From Arachis hypogaea (taxonomy: Eukaryota; Streptophyta; Magnoliopsida; Fabales; Fabaceae): a DNA stretch of 64,000 bases. Of the stretch, positions 1 through 10,710 are shown one piece after another. The translations under genes were made by a program, and so were the position numbers. The stretch is from the NCBI RefSeq assembly GCF_003086295.3, contig NC_092048.1, positions 106,098,276-106,162,275 on the forward strand, written 5' to 3'. Below the pieces are notes generated by a model that searched no databases, was not told where the DNA came from, and saw only the letters and a program-made list of their open reading frames with translations. The number at the start of each line of letters is the position of its first letter. The first letter of the stretch is position 1.

Positions 1-543
1 CGTAAGAACATAGAATTGAGCGATAGAACCCCTCACCGGATGTGTATCCACTCAATTCGCTCAGTATTTAGGGTTTAACCACTCAATTCTCCTTTTATCA
101 TGCTTTTCAAAGATTTGCAAGTCATCTAACAATCAACTAGTATTTAATGCATGAATAACAAGTATCATGAGGTCTTTAGAAGGATGTAATGGGGCTAGGG
201 TTAGGTAGGATAAAATATGGTCAAGTGGACTTAAAGAATTAGTTCTTTGATTAGCTTGAATGTTTACCTAATCCTACATCACCTATGTACACATAACAAT
301 ACAACCTTTTTACCCATTTTCTCTTTCCTATCTCACTTCACTCATGCATTTTCTTTTCAAACATGGCATATGCATCCTTTATTCACTCATTTTATTCATA
401 CTTTGTTATGCACAAGTTTTTTTTTAAAATTGAACTATGAATGCATATGTTTTAATTAGTAAAATGCATGAGCATTACCTTATTGCCCAAAATTTCTTTT
501 CACAAAGAGTTCATGCCTTTATCACCAATGCTTCCTAAAATTT
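1..543 (-). other. Noncoding 3' tail of element C, distal part
   Basis: This AT-rich stretch continues the C tail that resumes at 4854 beyond the CACTA insertion. It resembles the tail of E: a block around 180-235 (gatgtaatggggctagg) matches E near 46790-46850 (ggttgtaatggggtcaagg). No coding frame longer than chance is seen. Confidence 0.6.
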
Positions 544-900
544 CACTACAAGAAAAAGTAATTGTAACAAAAAATATTGTTACAAAAATTCAAAATTTTG
601 AAACAAAAGGATTTTATAACAAAAAAAAGGGGCCATTGCAGTATGTCCCATTACAAAAAGTTTTTGTAACAAAAAACGAAACTGTTACAATTCAAAGTGA
701 TATTTTGTAATAAATTTTTCTGATACAAAAAACCAGAAGTCGTTACGAAAGTGGTAACAAATTTTGATCTACAAGGTATTTTTTGTGACAATCTATTTTT
801 TCTATCATAAAATTTTGTTACAAAATGTAACTTGATTTTGTAACATTTTTTTCTTTAGTTACAAAAGCAAAATAATTATTTTGTAACAATTTTTTTTAAT
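544..900. repeat. Left subterminal repeat region of CACTA 1
   Basis: More than ten copies of a GTAACAAAA / TTTTGTTAC motif lie in both orientations over about 350 bp next to the terminal repeat. The first ~200 bp are nearly the same as the left end of CACTA 2 (35369 onward), including an unusual block ggggccRTTGCAGTATGTCC. In known CACTA elements such arrays bind the element's DNA-binding protein (TnpA in Spm). Confidence 0.7.
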
Positions 901-1326
901 ACAAATTGCATGCATAATTTACTAAATTATTTTTTTAATTAACTAATATATTAACTATTTTACTAAGTAAGTCTACATTTATATAATACATAAAAACATA
1001 CATAATTTAAACATGTCTCATTTAGCTAAAATTGTTTTAAAACAAAATAACAATAGTGAGTACATTGATTAGTTCTACAAGTTATATGTCTTGCACAAGT
1101 TCAACCAAAAGTTAAAATTTCTAACATAGATTAATGTCTCTATAAATTAAAATATTCTTGAATCCTTTAAGTAGCATGTTGTCACTATTTTTGCACTCTT
1201 GTAAATGAGAAAAATTAAAGCAAAAATTAGAACAATATATAACACTAATTACAATTTTTTTCATTCACTTTTATTCAAAAATAATAGTAAGCCTAATTTG
1301 GCAAAACAGACCTTCACCAATTTGAA

Positions 1327-1512
1327 TCAACCAAGAAGATTATGACAACAAGCTACAAAGTAATTACTTAACCAACTATGTCTTTGAAATGTCTCCTCAT
1401 AACATACCTCCAATACTTCATCAAATTCAACTAGGCTCTTTCTTATGCTGAAGAAGAACTTTTTCTGCATTGATTTGCAACCCCAAGAGTTGTACATATG
1501 TGATGATTCCAC
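1327..1512 (-). other. Unrecognised open frame inside CACTA 1
   Basis: This 61-codon minus-strand frame starts at an ATG. A GT dinucleotide follows the phrase EFDEVLE, so it could be an exon of another captured gene. I do not recognise it, and it does not continue the SLC35F-like fragment. It may be chance. Confidence 0.2.
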
Positions 1513-1689
1513 TGTGTATCATGAAAGAAAAATTGTCATTATATGAGAAGATGAGTAAAAAAGCACAAGTTCAGACATCTTCTCTCTTTCCAAAATCAAA
1601 TATATCCTAATGAATGATAATGTTAATAAGTAGATTATAACCTGCTTCACAATGGCATCATGCTTAATTGGGATATTCACATTCACAAT

Positions 1690-1693
<4 letters not shown>

Positions 1694-1764
<71 letters not shown>
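1694..1764. repeat. (GA)n microsatellite
   Basis: An uninterrupted GA dinucleotide run of about 71 bp lies in the intron-like sequence just beyond exon c of the captured transporter fragment. Confidence 0.95.
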
Positions 1765-1769
<5 letters not shown>

Positions 1770-1770
<1 letters not shown>

Positions 1771-2401
1771 GCCCCAGCTGACCAATGAATTGATCTGAGT
1801 TCATTGTGCTCAAGTATACTTCTGTTGTAGTCATTAAGGCAGCAACAGAGAAAAGGAAACTAATAATACCAAAAAAAGAAGGAAAAGGAAACTAAGAATG
1901 AATTTTATTCTTTCACCTGTAGAACTACTTGATCAGTAGAACATATCCTAATTAATTCCAGAGCTATATCACTTGTTATATCATTGAATAGATGAATAGT
2001 TGAATTTTTAATGAAGATTGGAGTTGGAGTTTTGAGCTATGCGACAGAACAAAGCTAATGAGAAGTATTCAAAACAGAGGGATGCTGATATAATCATTTT
2101 CTTCAAGGATACATTTGAATGGCACTAATAATGCCACCAAAGAGACCTAACATTGCCATGACCTCAGCTCTATCAGCATTTTTCACCAAAAATTCCTGCA
2201 ACAGAAAGGACAAGCGAAAAACCCTTATATAATAATAATCAATGGTAAGTAGCGGATGTATTTATTATGGTGTGGCACAATGTTGAGACATGCATTGAGC
2301 AGAGAAGAAATAGAATGAACTTACCTCACTGACATTATTGATTGCATACAAGGTAGCACCAGCAATAACAAGAAGGTCTCTTTTGCAAGGATTGCTTCCA
2401 C
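1770..2401 (-). pseudogene. Captured SLC35F-like (DUF914) transporter gene fragment, three exons
   Basis: Three minus-strand exons can be read: 2401-2325, 2195-2113 and 1821-1770. Both introns (129 and 291 bp) are GT-AG, and all junction phases agree. Joined they give about 70 codons without a stop. Diagnostic phrases are RDLLVIAGATLYAINNVSE, EFLVKNADRAEVMAMLG and LEHNELRSIHWSAGA. I recognise these as the central membrane region of plant solute carrier family 35 member F proteins (SLC35F/DUF914), drug/metabolite-superfamily transporters of endomembranes. The family has ten membrane helices and over 300 residues, so this is an internal slice with no start or C-terminus seen. It lies wholly within the CACTA termini, so it looks like transposon cargo and not a working gene. 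Confidence 0.75.
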
Positions 2402-2701
2402 CTAACATAACACAAGACAAGACAAGTGAATTAGGCCATTGAGAAACCATAAAACTTTAAATGATCAGAAAATGATAGCAATCACTTTAATCACTACCTT
2501 AAGAAACACTTAATTGTTGGAGCTGTCATTTCAAACTTAAGCCTAAGCTAATCAGAATGCCAAGATTACCAAGATATAGTTCAGAAATTATATCCTATAG
2601 AGAGCTGTCATTTCAAACTTAACACCTATTATGTTGGATTATTAGGCGCATACATTATTATACGTTTATTAGGTGGTAAAGAAGTTAAAGAAACTAACCT
2701 C

Positions 2702-2746
2702 CACAGTATCAATTACTTTATTTGGAGGAATGGCATGTAAGACTCT
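2702..2746 (-). other. Possible additional exon of unknown origin
   Basis: On the minus strand a pyrimidine-rich stretch ending tatgcag precedes about 45 bp reading ...HAIPPNKVIDTVE, followed by gttagt. It has exon-like borders, but I cannot assign it to the SLC35F family. It may be a second captured gene or chance. Confidence 0.25.
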
Positions 2747-2790
2747 GCATAAAAGAAGACAAGATTGATCAATTAGCTTAATATTTACCA

Positions 2791-2791
2791 A

Positions 2792-2846
<55 letters not shown>
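2791..2846. repeat. (AAT)n microsatellite
   Basis: About 18 tandem AAT units lie within the interior of CACTA 1. Confidence 0.95.
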
Positions 2847-2850
<4 letters not shown>

Positions 2851-3616
2851 TAACAAGATCTTTCAAGACACTAGCATTTTTTGATTGACATGATTTATCG
2901 AAATATAAAAAGGCTAAGCAGGACAAGTTAAAAAAAACAGAAATATCCTATAGAGAGGCTAATACTGCTCAAATATAAAAAAATTGGTTACAACCAAAAG
3001 AAACAAATTGATGTTAGAGGTCATTAAATCAATGCGAATGCATTTTTCTTCCAAGATTCTACTTGCATATGACCTATCAATGAAAAATCACATGCACTAA
3101 TCATATGACTTTTAGGCCAACATTGTTAATATGATAATGTGCTTATAAGTTATAATGGGTTTCCATGTGTTGTTAGCATATTTAGAAAGTACATTTACGA
3201 AGAATACAGTAATTATCATCCCAAATTTCAGTATTGCAGCCAATCATTCAGTAACAAAGCATTTAAATACGCTACAGGATCAAACAAAATTAAGACAAAC
3301 TTTTCTTCTAATGCGGAAACTAAACCATTTGTCAAAGCCACTCCACCAGTCTGTTTAAAGGTGTCAAATGTCAATTATTTCATATCATTTTGTAATACTA
3401 AGAACACAAATACACTAAGCTCAAATGTTCACAAAAAAGCTATCGAACAGGTGGATGTCCATTGAGAAGAAGTTAAAGAAACATTCTATCGAACAGGTGG
3501 TGGGAAAACTACCTATCAAAATGCTCTAGCTCTCATATAAGGTGGATTAGAAAGACAATTTACTCCCTCACTTACGGCTACAACAACATTGAAATCCCCA
3601 AACACAACTACTACTA
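2847..3616. other. CACTA 1 interior with no recognised gene
   Basis: This is mixed AT-rich sequence. The longest plus-strand frame (3139-3465) has no recognisable domain and no gene-like neighbours, so I do not call it a gene. Confidence 0.5.
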
Positions 3617-4135
3617 CTAGGGTGCAATCTCTTTAGACATTTGCCAAAATTCTAACGCATTAACACCATACGCATTAACACAAAACAAGAAAATCGAATT
3701 TGATAAAAATTGAATATGTAAATAGTTTTGAAAATTCAGGACAAGGCAGAAACTAAAATGTAATTTAAAATCAGAACAAGCAGATAAATAAGATGAGAGC
3801 AAAATAGAACGCACAAGTGGAGCAGGATTGCGGTGAAACTGAACTGATAGTGGTGAAAAGCAACTCCGGCAAGGTATAGCTCCACCAACGGCGCACAACT
3901 CGATGGCAGACTCCACCCGTGGCAACGGCGGCAGGGGCTTCCCCTGGTGGTGGCTCGGACGGCAGCAACAACGGTGACCAGCTTCAATGGAGCTCCCACT
4001 GTCGCGTTTCTCTTCCCTCTCTCTTCGAAGCTCAACGGCAGAGGAAACAAAGGCGAGCGGCTACTAGGGTTCCCCCTCCCCCTTTCTTCTATCCCTCACT
4101 GTTAGGGTTCCCCCTCCCCCTTTATTTTTAAATAA
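3617..4135 (-). other. GC-rich, 5'-leader-like block in CACTA 1
   Basis: Here composition jumps from AT-rich to GC-rich. On the minus strand it shows GGGGAACCCTAACAG and AACCCTAGTAGCC, telo-box-like phrases common in plant 5' leaders, followed by frames opening MFPLPLSFEERGK and MLLPSEPPPGEAP. It could be the 5' leader and first exon of the captured gene or of a lost transposase. CACTA 2 has a comparable block at the same relative place (38500-38995). Confidence 0.4.
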
Positions 4136-4520
4136 ATGCTCTGATTTTAAGAATTAAAGATAATTAAATTAATTATTTTTAAAATATTATTTTATTATTA
4201 ATTTATAAATTATTTTTTTCATAAAATTTAAAGTATTGAATTTAAAAATGTCAAATATTTAAATCAAATTATATAAATTTTTTTATATTTTTTAACTACT
4301 AAAACTTTAAATTATAAATAAAAAATATTCAGTTTAAAGGACTTATTATTTAATTTTTAAAAAAATTTTAAACTCAAAATATCGTTAATTTAACTTAAAT
4401 ATTTTAGTAAAATAAATTTTTGAATATAAAATCTTAAATAAATATAATAAATCATAAATAACTCGTTATGTTAATTTTTAAAGATTTAAAATCTTACATT
4501 TAATATGTTAAAATAAAATT
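4136..4520. other. Very AT-rich interior of CACTA 1
   Basis: About 385 bp of almost pure A/T sequence lie between the GC-rich block and the right subterminal array. No gene is seen. The arrangement matches CACTA 2 at 39000-39860. Confidence 0.7.
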
Positions 4521-4853
4521 TTTTATTAGTTACAAAAAATTTTTGTATTTTGTGACAAATAAATAACTTGTTACAAAAATATTGTATTTTGTGACAAATT
4601 AATTTTTTGTTACAAAATATATTGAATTTTTGCAATAATATAATCTTTTGTTACAAAACATTATAATATTTTGCAACAAAACAACAATTCGATACAAAAA
4701 GTCAACATAATTTGTAACAAAAGAAATCACGTTGTTATAAAATATTCTTATTTTATAACAATAACTAATTATTGTTACCAAAAGACCATAATTTGTAACA
4801 ATTTTAAATTTAATACAAATTTTTTGTTACAAATGCTCCATTTTCTTGTAGTG
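4521..4853. repeat. Right subterminal repeat region of CACTA 1
   Basis: Dense copies of TTTTGTTACAAAA and TTTTGTGACAAAT lie every 25-40 bp up to the terminal repeat at 4841-4853. They mirror the left end. Confidence 0.75.
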
Positions 4854-5598
4854 TTCCCCCACACTTGGAATTTACACACTAATCCACCCAAGCTAATCAA
4901 AGAATAATTCAAGGACATCAATGGTTTTTCGCTTAAGGGGAGTAATGTGCTATCATTAGAACAAAAGGGGATTCATAGGATCAAAGGGGTTCACAAAGGT
5001 GAATGCAAGGGTTGGCTATATAGGTTAGTGAGTTTATCATCAAAGATGGCCTCAATCATGCTAAATACATCCAAAGATAAATACAGGACATAAAGAATCA
5101 TGCAAATCAATTATCACAATAAAAAAGGAGTATAATCACACACAAGAACAACATTATGGCTGAAAAGTGCAACCATCTATTAAAGCTCAAATCTCACAAG
5201 GTATGTTGTTCTAGCTCGTTTCCATGTTCTACAAACAAAATACTCCAAGCAAGTTGGTAAACAAATTTTTCTTCAATTCAATCAATGGTATGCCCTTAAA
5301 AGGAAAATTTCATGGAAATTCCTTGGTGTTTCACCAACTTATTCATTCTATCATGCAATATGCAAATATTAACTACTAACTATCCATAAGCGATAAAGAA
5401 ATATTTACAGCAAACCAAACAAGATGCAACAGAAATAAAGCTACTCAAAATAAAGGAAAAGTACTACAAGAAACATTGCAATGTGTCTTTAAGAGAGAAA
5501 TTTTTACCCCCTTTGAAGTCATCGATCTTTCCCACACTTAATTTGTGCACGGTCCTCCGTGCATGCTCACGATTCGGGAGGATGAAGAGGGGCCACCT
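4854..5598 (-). other. Noncoding tail of element C, proximal part
   Basis: This sequence follows the env-position ORF of C on the minus strand. It has two copies of a PPT-like phrase, AAGTGTGGG on the minus strand, at 4855-4866 and 5530-5541. No coding frame is seen. Confidence 0.6.
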
Positions 5599-6139
5599 TC
5601 AGCTGGTGGACTCATGAGTGGGATGGTCAACTGCATCATGCTCCTCCCCAACTAGCTCGGATGAAGCTTTAGGAATCGGGCTGGGGTCTTTTCCTTCTAG
5701 CTTTGCTGCTATCCACTCAAAACGTTTGCGCTCCAAATGCTCCATGTGGTGAATATCGTGTGCAAGATGTCTCGGAATAGATTCGGAAGAGGTCAGAGAA
5801 AGGTTAAAGCAGTTGATGAAGTTGGTAGAGTGATAAACCCCAATTTTGTGGTTTATATTGTGTAGAATTTGGGGGGGGGGGTTGTCAATATTTTTCACAC
5901 TTATTCACAAGAATTGCATGGTTTTGTGTTCTCTTCCTAATATTGCTTCATGATGAAAAACATGCTTCTTTTGCCTTAAAATCGCTATATTTTGATCCTC
6001 TTTTATTACCATTCGATGCCATGACGTGTTTGTTGAGTGATTTCAGAATTTATAGGGCAAGAATGGCCTAGAAGAGAGAAAAGAAGCATGCACAAGAGGA
6101 AGGAACGTGAAGATTTAGATTTTGGGAACTTCAGCATGG

Positions 6140-6275
6140 GCGCGCACGCGCACCTCGCGCGCACGCGCACCTCGCGCGCACGCGCACCTCGCGCGCACGC
6201 GCACCTCGCGCGCACGCGCACCTCGCGCGCACGCGCACCTCGCGCGCACGCGCACCTCGCGCGCACGCGCACCTC
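6140..6275. repeat. 17-bp GC-rich tandem repeat, eight identical units
   Basis: The unit is GCGCGCACGCGCACCTC. Eight units (6140, 6157, 6174, 6191, 6208, 6225, 6242, 6259) are identical. The D 5' LTR has roughly one degenerate unit at the same place (40981-41012). Because 17 is not a multiple of three, all frames through it are open on both strands. The apparent ORFs here are artefacts. Confidence 0.95.
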
Positions 6276-6353
6276 ACGCGCACGCATGGATGAGGACAGT
6301 TGGAAGCGGCGCGCAAAGATAGACGCATCCGCGCAGATTAGGGAAATCTACAT

Positions 6354-6445
6354 CGGCGCGCATGCGTACATGGCGCACGCGCGTGGATCACAAAATCAAT
6401 TGGTGCGCACGCACGCATGGCGCGCACGCGCGACAAGCTGCACAT
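6354..6445. repeat. Further GC-rich palindromic motifs in the family D solo LTR
   Basis: After a 65-bp gap the motif continues as gcgcgcatgcgtac, gcgcacgcgcg and gcgcacgcacgc. The same positions are present, diverged, in the D LTR at 41080-41165. Confidence 0.6.
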
Positions 6446-7725
6446 GACCTCATTAAAGAAAATCGTGCCTGGCGATTTTTGAGGCTCAAGAGGCCCAAAT
6501 TCAAACTGGTTCTGTATGGAAAAGACCCAAGGATGCTAGGGGGAAATGGGGGATCATTCATTTTACACTTAGACACAATTTTTAGCTAGTTTTTGGTTTT
6601 TGTTCTTCTAGGGAGAGAAACCCTTGTTCCTCTCTAGATCTAGTTTGAATTGATCTTCCCTTGTTGAATTCTAAATTGGATCTTGTTAATTACTAGTTTT
6701 AATTGCTTAATTTGAATTCCTTAGCATAATTTTGTTTAGATCTTGTGTTAGATTTATGTTTTCTTGTCAATTGTCATTTTATACCCATTTCATGAATCTT
6801 GTGAATCTTGAATTGCTAATGTTACATTGATAATTTTCATGGTTAATTGTGTTGTTTGGGTGATTGTATGTTGATAATTGTTAGTGGGTACTTGCTAATT
6901 TCAATTTAATTACACTTTGAATATGTCTTTTAGTAATTCTTACCATGTGTTTGATGAAATATTTCCCTTGATTATGGAGTAGTTTTCTCTACTCTTGGCA
7001 TAAGCTAGGGGAGTTGAGTGACCTTGAGTCATTGGGTCTCATTGAATTGGTGATTTGAGAACCCTTGGTGATCAACTTGATACCCATTGACACTAACCCA
7101 CTACTAATCTAATTAGTAGATAGGTTGGGACTTATGGGTTGATGTGATCAAACCTATTTAACGTACTTCAAGCCTAGGAGTAGGCAATACGTACTTAAGG
7201 CTTTTGAGAAGTAGACTTAATGGGTTGGTACCTCATAATGATCAATATTCGGTATGTAGACAAGGATGGCAATCTCAATTCCTATGCTTAGCAAAGAGTT
7301 GCTTTTATCATTCATATTTTAAAATCCAAAAATCCTAATTGCTTTGTCTCAGTTATAGTTAATTGTTTAGTTTTAGAGTAGAATTCAATTGGATGTTGTC
7401 TTATTAGTTTGGAATTGCTCACTTCTTGCTTTAGTTATTTGAATTAGTTTCTTGCATTTCAAGATTACTTGCTTATTAAGATTCCTAATTTAATTTCTTG
7501 CTCATGACTTGCAACCCCGGAATTCTAACCAATGTTGATGCACATGTTTGCCCATTCCTTGTGAGACGACCCGAGGTTTGAATACTTCGGTTACTTTATT
7601 GGGGTTGAACTTGTGACAACCAATTCCTTCTAAATTTGATTCGTGAATTATTTGTCGGTTGAGGACTATACTTGCAACGCAAAAAAATCTTGTGAAATTC
7701 CTTATCGACGGTATCCGTGCCATCA

Positions 7726-8032
7726 TGGAGTTGATGGTAGTGCTATGGGTGTCTTCCTCTTGGAGGGTGTAATGTTTGTTGATCTTTCCAAATCTCTCCT
7801 CGGAATGAATTTATTGCCTCTAGGAGTCCGGAACATAATGTCTGTTGGTCGCCTCTCTACCCCCGCCGCGTTTGCTAAGCGCATCACCATCAATGGAAAT
7901 GGAATGTTGATATTTTTCTTCTCAACCAATTTCCAGATCGATTTGTGCAATAAAGGCAAGATGGCTATATGCTTCCCTTGCATAATAGCCCAAAATAGCA
8001 AAGCAGTCCTAAATCTCACATGGGTAGTGTGG
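7726..8032 (-). other. C-terminal half of the C env-position domain, next to the solo LTR
   Basis: This part reads LLHKSIWKLVEKKNINIPF then FPLMVMRLANAAGVE and ends at the solo LTR junction. The FP-x-L-(x)n-AGV pattern is shared with F (FPHLICHLCNSAGIDIE) and E (FPYLVTQLGRRADV), which supports the family call. Confidence 0.6.
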
Positions 8033-8635
8033 GTGCTCGGGATGATGTAGTCCGCCACGATCTGATATCATATACGAGCTTCAGCATTCAAATCAGAGTA
8101 TGCAATACTAGTGGGGATAGAATTCTTCCTTTGCTATACTCCCAAGATGCACCAGGACGGCCTATTCTCTCAAGAATGGGAGTCAGAGATACTCTTCCGT
8201 TAAAGACATCCACCTTTATCTTGGAATATTCATCTTTCTCAAGTGGAATGTGGAGGATGTCCAGAATAGCTTCTAGAGCTTGATTGGATGTATCCAACAT
8301 CTTTCCCCAGAAGAAGACTGACTTTGCTTCCCAAGCTTGGTAGTTTGCATAAAATTCCCGCACCATAGTCTCATTTACTTCAATGGGTTCTCGCTCGCGA
8401 AACTCCCAATGAAGCAAGGCAATCCCTTGGTGGATAGTCGCCTTGTATTGGCTTGGAACCTTCAACGGCCGCTCCCAATGGATGGTACGCATCTTAATAG
8501 CCTTGTATTGATAGTCGGCTCTCTGGTTAACCAAGGTATCCGGTCTATGGCTTGGCGATCCCACCAAATATCAGGAGGGTGAGCGGTAGTTTGCTCAATC
8601 GGCAAAGTAACTGGTGTCTTACCTTTCTTCCGCAT

Positions 8636-8655
8636 CCTGAAAATACAAATAAAAG
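8636..8655 (-). promoter_or_regulatory. Candidate 3' splice acceptor before the C env-position ORF
   Basis: The minus strand reads TTTTATTTGTATTTTCAG then GATG, a pyrimidine-rich tract with CAG one base before the start codon. E has the same arrangement at 49506-49520. It suggests that the ORF is expressed from a spliced subgenomic RNA. Confidence 0.5.
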
Positions 8656-9509
8656 AACTTCGAGATCATAGGGCAACAATAAAGTAAAATCAATGAGGAA
8701 GCACTAACAATGTTAAGAGAGCTTATAGAAGTAGTGTGATTTGCGTGAAACACGGTGTGTATATTCCAATGATGCGCACGGTTGGAACACACACACCAGC
8801 CAGATATCACAGCAGTCACACTCTTAAGGTAATTCACAGCTCAAAGCTTCACGATTTAGTGCTCAAGTTGCAAATATAAAACCGAGAAATGCACACAACT
8901 TCAAGCAAGCACCAAAATGGAATTGTCCATTGTTCATCCTCAAAAAGTGGTAATCACACATACAATGTTCTCAATTGGAAGCCTAAAAGATGTTTGATCA
9001 AGACATCATCAAAAGTTGAACATTCGTAGAATGGTTACTCAATTGAAATTCCAAGATGAACCATGAAACTTAGATGGCACCAACACAATGCATTCACAAC
9101 CAAAACTTCACATCAACAAAAAGGAAATGCATTGGTGATTTCAATTTCCTACCATCAAAAGTCATAATAGAAGTCACATCATTCATACAATATGCCTAAG
9201 AAGAGATAAATTGAATACATATGATGGTCGAGTCATATGAATCAAACAAAATGTTCATTGAGGCATTTTATCGAGCATGTGGTATGCAATGTGAAAGTTC
9301 ATCACAATTAAGCTCAAATTTGATCCTAATTAACCCAACAATCAAGCAACAACACTTTGCAATACAAAGAAACAATAAGGAAAGCAACTAATGAAATCTA
9401 AGCAACATAGAAGAAATGAAAGCAAGTGCAAAAACATTAACATAAAAAGAAAGGAAAAATAAGAACCTAAGATATAAAGGTTGAATAGAACAAGAATGAG
9501 GGAGAAACA
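8656..9509 (-). other. Noncoding region of C upstream of the env-position ORF
   Basis: AT-rich, A-rich on the plus strand, with no recognisable gene. Under the splicing model this would be intron. Confidence 0.5.
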
Positions 9510-9599
9510 ATGGCACTCCTTATAGCCACTGCGAAATCACGGCATTTAGGTTCACCGGAAAAAGAAGCACCGGAAGAGAGTACTCACCGGTGGTGTATA

Positions 9600-9647
9600 G
9601 AGAAAAGAGAAGAGAAAGAAAGAAAGAAAGAGAAGAGAAGAGGAGTA

Positions 9648-9680
<33 letters not shown>

Positions 9681-9686
9681 AAGAGA

Positions 9687-9731
<45 letters not shown>

Positions 9732-9735
9732 GTCG
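9600..9735. repeat. GA-rich / polypyrimidine tract with GC-rich flank in element C
   Basis: A GAAAG and GAGA run on the plus strand is a long CT tract on the transcribed minus strand. It is followed by a GC-rich block (gccggcggtgggctgacggc). E has a comparable GC-rich block at 63100-63480 in the same order. Frames through it are low-complexity and not called as genes. Confidence 0.7.
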
Positions 9736-9879
9736 CCGGCGGTGGGCTGACGGCGGAGGTGGCCGGGACCGGCGGGGCTGGGCAGACAATAGGGAGAGAG
9801 AGCATCGAAGAAGAAAAAAAAAGGGAAGAAAGCTGCCTCTCAATAGGGCAGGTTGCCCTGTTATTGCCCAGAACGCATC

Positions 9880-10412
9880 GCGTGCGGATGCACAAGGGCC
9901 TGTGCGGACGGACAGAGAGCACAACTAAGAAAGGTTGCGAACGCACACAGCATGTGATCGCTGCGACCAGAGAGGTTGCAAAAGAACATGCGGACGCACA
10001 AAGACGTGCGACCACACAGGCAGGCTCTCTTTCTTTTTTTTTTTTTACTTGGGGACAAAGGTATGTGTGCGTGCGCACACAGGTCCGTGCGCACGCACAA
10101 GGGTTAGAAATGGGGTGGGTTGTTCAGGCGTACAAGTTGTTCCCTCGCTCCCACCAGAGGGGCTATCAAGCTGTGTGCGGGTGCACACGTCTGTGCGGCC
10201 GCACAGACGAAGTATGAGTGGGGTCATGTGCGTACACACGCAGCTGTGCGCACGCACCGATAAGAGAAAACAGGGCAGCCCGCACACACAAGCTGTGCTG
10301 GTGCTGCGACCAGAGGGCACAATATGTTGTGTGCGTACGCACAGGTGCGTGCGGCTGCACAGGTGGCGAAAAACACAGTTTTGTGCGCACGCATAGGTTG
10401 GTGCGTACGCAC
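9880..10412. repeat. Internal palindrome array of family C
   Basis: About a dozen GC-rich dyads of the form CTGTGCGNNCGCACAG are spread over 530 bp between pol and the env-position ORF. Examples are gtgtgcgtgcgcacac (10065-10080), gtgcgcacgcac (10087-10098), the perfect ctgtgcggccgcacag (10191-10206), tgtgcgtacgcaca (10330-10343) and gtgcgtacgcac (10401-10412). The same motif is arrayed in the C LTR (28121-28306). Confidence 0.8.
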
Positions 10413-10643
10413 AGATGCCCTGTTTCAAAAAATTCATTTCTCTTCAAAACTAAGATTCCTACCCTTAGTATATCAACATACCAACCCCAAATCATTCAAA
10501 CAAGCACAATTTCATGGTCCACAAGCAATTTAACTCATTCAACTCAAAATTATCAAACCAAACCTAAACTACTCATTATATCACAAGAAAGCAAATAATT
10601 TAGAAGGCTATAAACAAGAGATAAAATTGAAACAATGTTACCA

Positions 10644-10662
10644 TGGTGGGGTGTCTCCCACC
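10644..10662 (-). other. Post-pol hairpin of element C
   Basis: The minus strand reads GGTGGGAGACACCCCACC, about 50 nt after the polyprotein stop. It aligns with the B and F hairpin GTTGGGAGGCAACCCAAC, keeping GGGAG in the same position and showing a T-A to G-C pair change in the stem. Confidence 0.55.
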
Positions 10663-10710
10663 GAACACTTTGGTTTAGAGTCCTAAGTTAGACTTTCATG
10701 GCTTCATTTG

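Larger units (their letters stand above)
544..4853. mobile_element. CACTA-like DNA transposon 1, non-autonomous, carrying host gene exons
   Basis: The ends are perfect 13-bp terminal inverted repeats, CACTACAAGAAAA at 544-556 and TTTTCTTGTAGTG at 4841-4853, the signature of CACTA (En/Spm) elements. The flanking 3-bp sites are ttt and ttc, a duplication with one mismatch. Both ends carry dense subterminal copies of TTGTAACAAAA in either orientation, as CACTA transposase-binding regions do. No transposase is recognisable. The interior holds exons of an SLC35F-like gene on the minus strand, a GC-rich leader-like block and long AT-rich stretches. It sits in the noncoding tail of C. Confidence 0.85.
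5831..7725 (+). mobile_element. Solo LTR of family D
   Basis: This 1,895-bp LTR runs from TGATAAACCCC to CATCA, with 5-bp flanks tagag and tggag (one mismatch). It aligns along its length with the D 5' LTR at 40679-42459. No internal sequence follows, so it is a solo LTR, presumably left by recombination between two LTRs. It interrupts the C env-position ORF. It differs from the D LTR most in an expanded 17-bp tandem repeat. Confidence 0.85.
5599..8635 (-). pseudogene. Element C env-position ORF, plant transposon-protein type, broken
   Basis: The ATG is at 8635-8633 on the minus strand (MRKKGKTPV). It follows a splice-acceptor-like TTTTCAG. A frame change near 8540 separates this start from the main body (8567 to 7726), which has VREFYANYQAWEAKSVFFWGK and FPLMVMRLANAAGVE, hallmarks of the 'putative plant transposon protein' domain. 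A solo LTR (5831-7725) splits the gene. The remainder (5830 to 5599) reads SLTSSESIPRHLAHDI and ends at a TGA. The same family is intact in F (58453-59601) and broken in E (49505 to 48181). Its function is unknown. Its place between pol and the 3' LTR is where Athila-type elements keep env-like genes. Confidence 0.7.

Noticed and set aside
1519..1785. 88-codon ORF of Ser-Leu repeats
   Set aside because: Translation of a (GA)n microsatellite in an intron-like region.
6140..6275. CRISPR-like array
   Set aside because: Direct repeat without spacers, in a plant LTR.
6037..6447. Several overlapping ORFs on both strands through a GC-rich repeat
   Set aside because: They exist because a 17-bp unit repeated eight times has no stops in any frame. 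They lie inside an LTR.
9510..10217. 235-codon plus-strand ORF with Glu/Arg-rich stretch
   Set aside because: It reads through a GA microsatellite and a palindrome array on the strand opposite to element C transcription. No domain.
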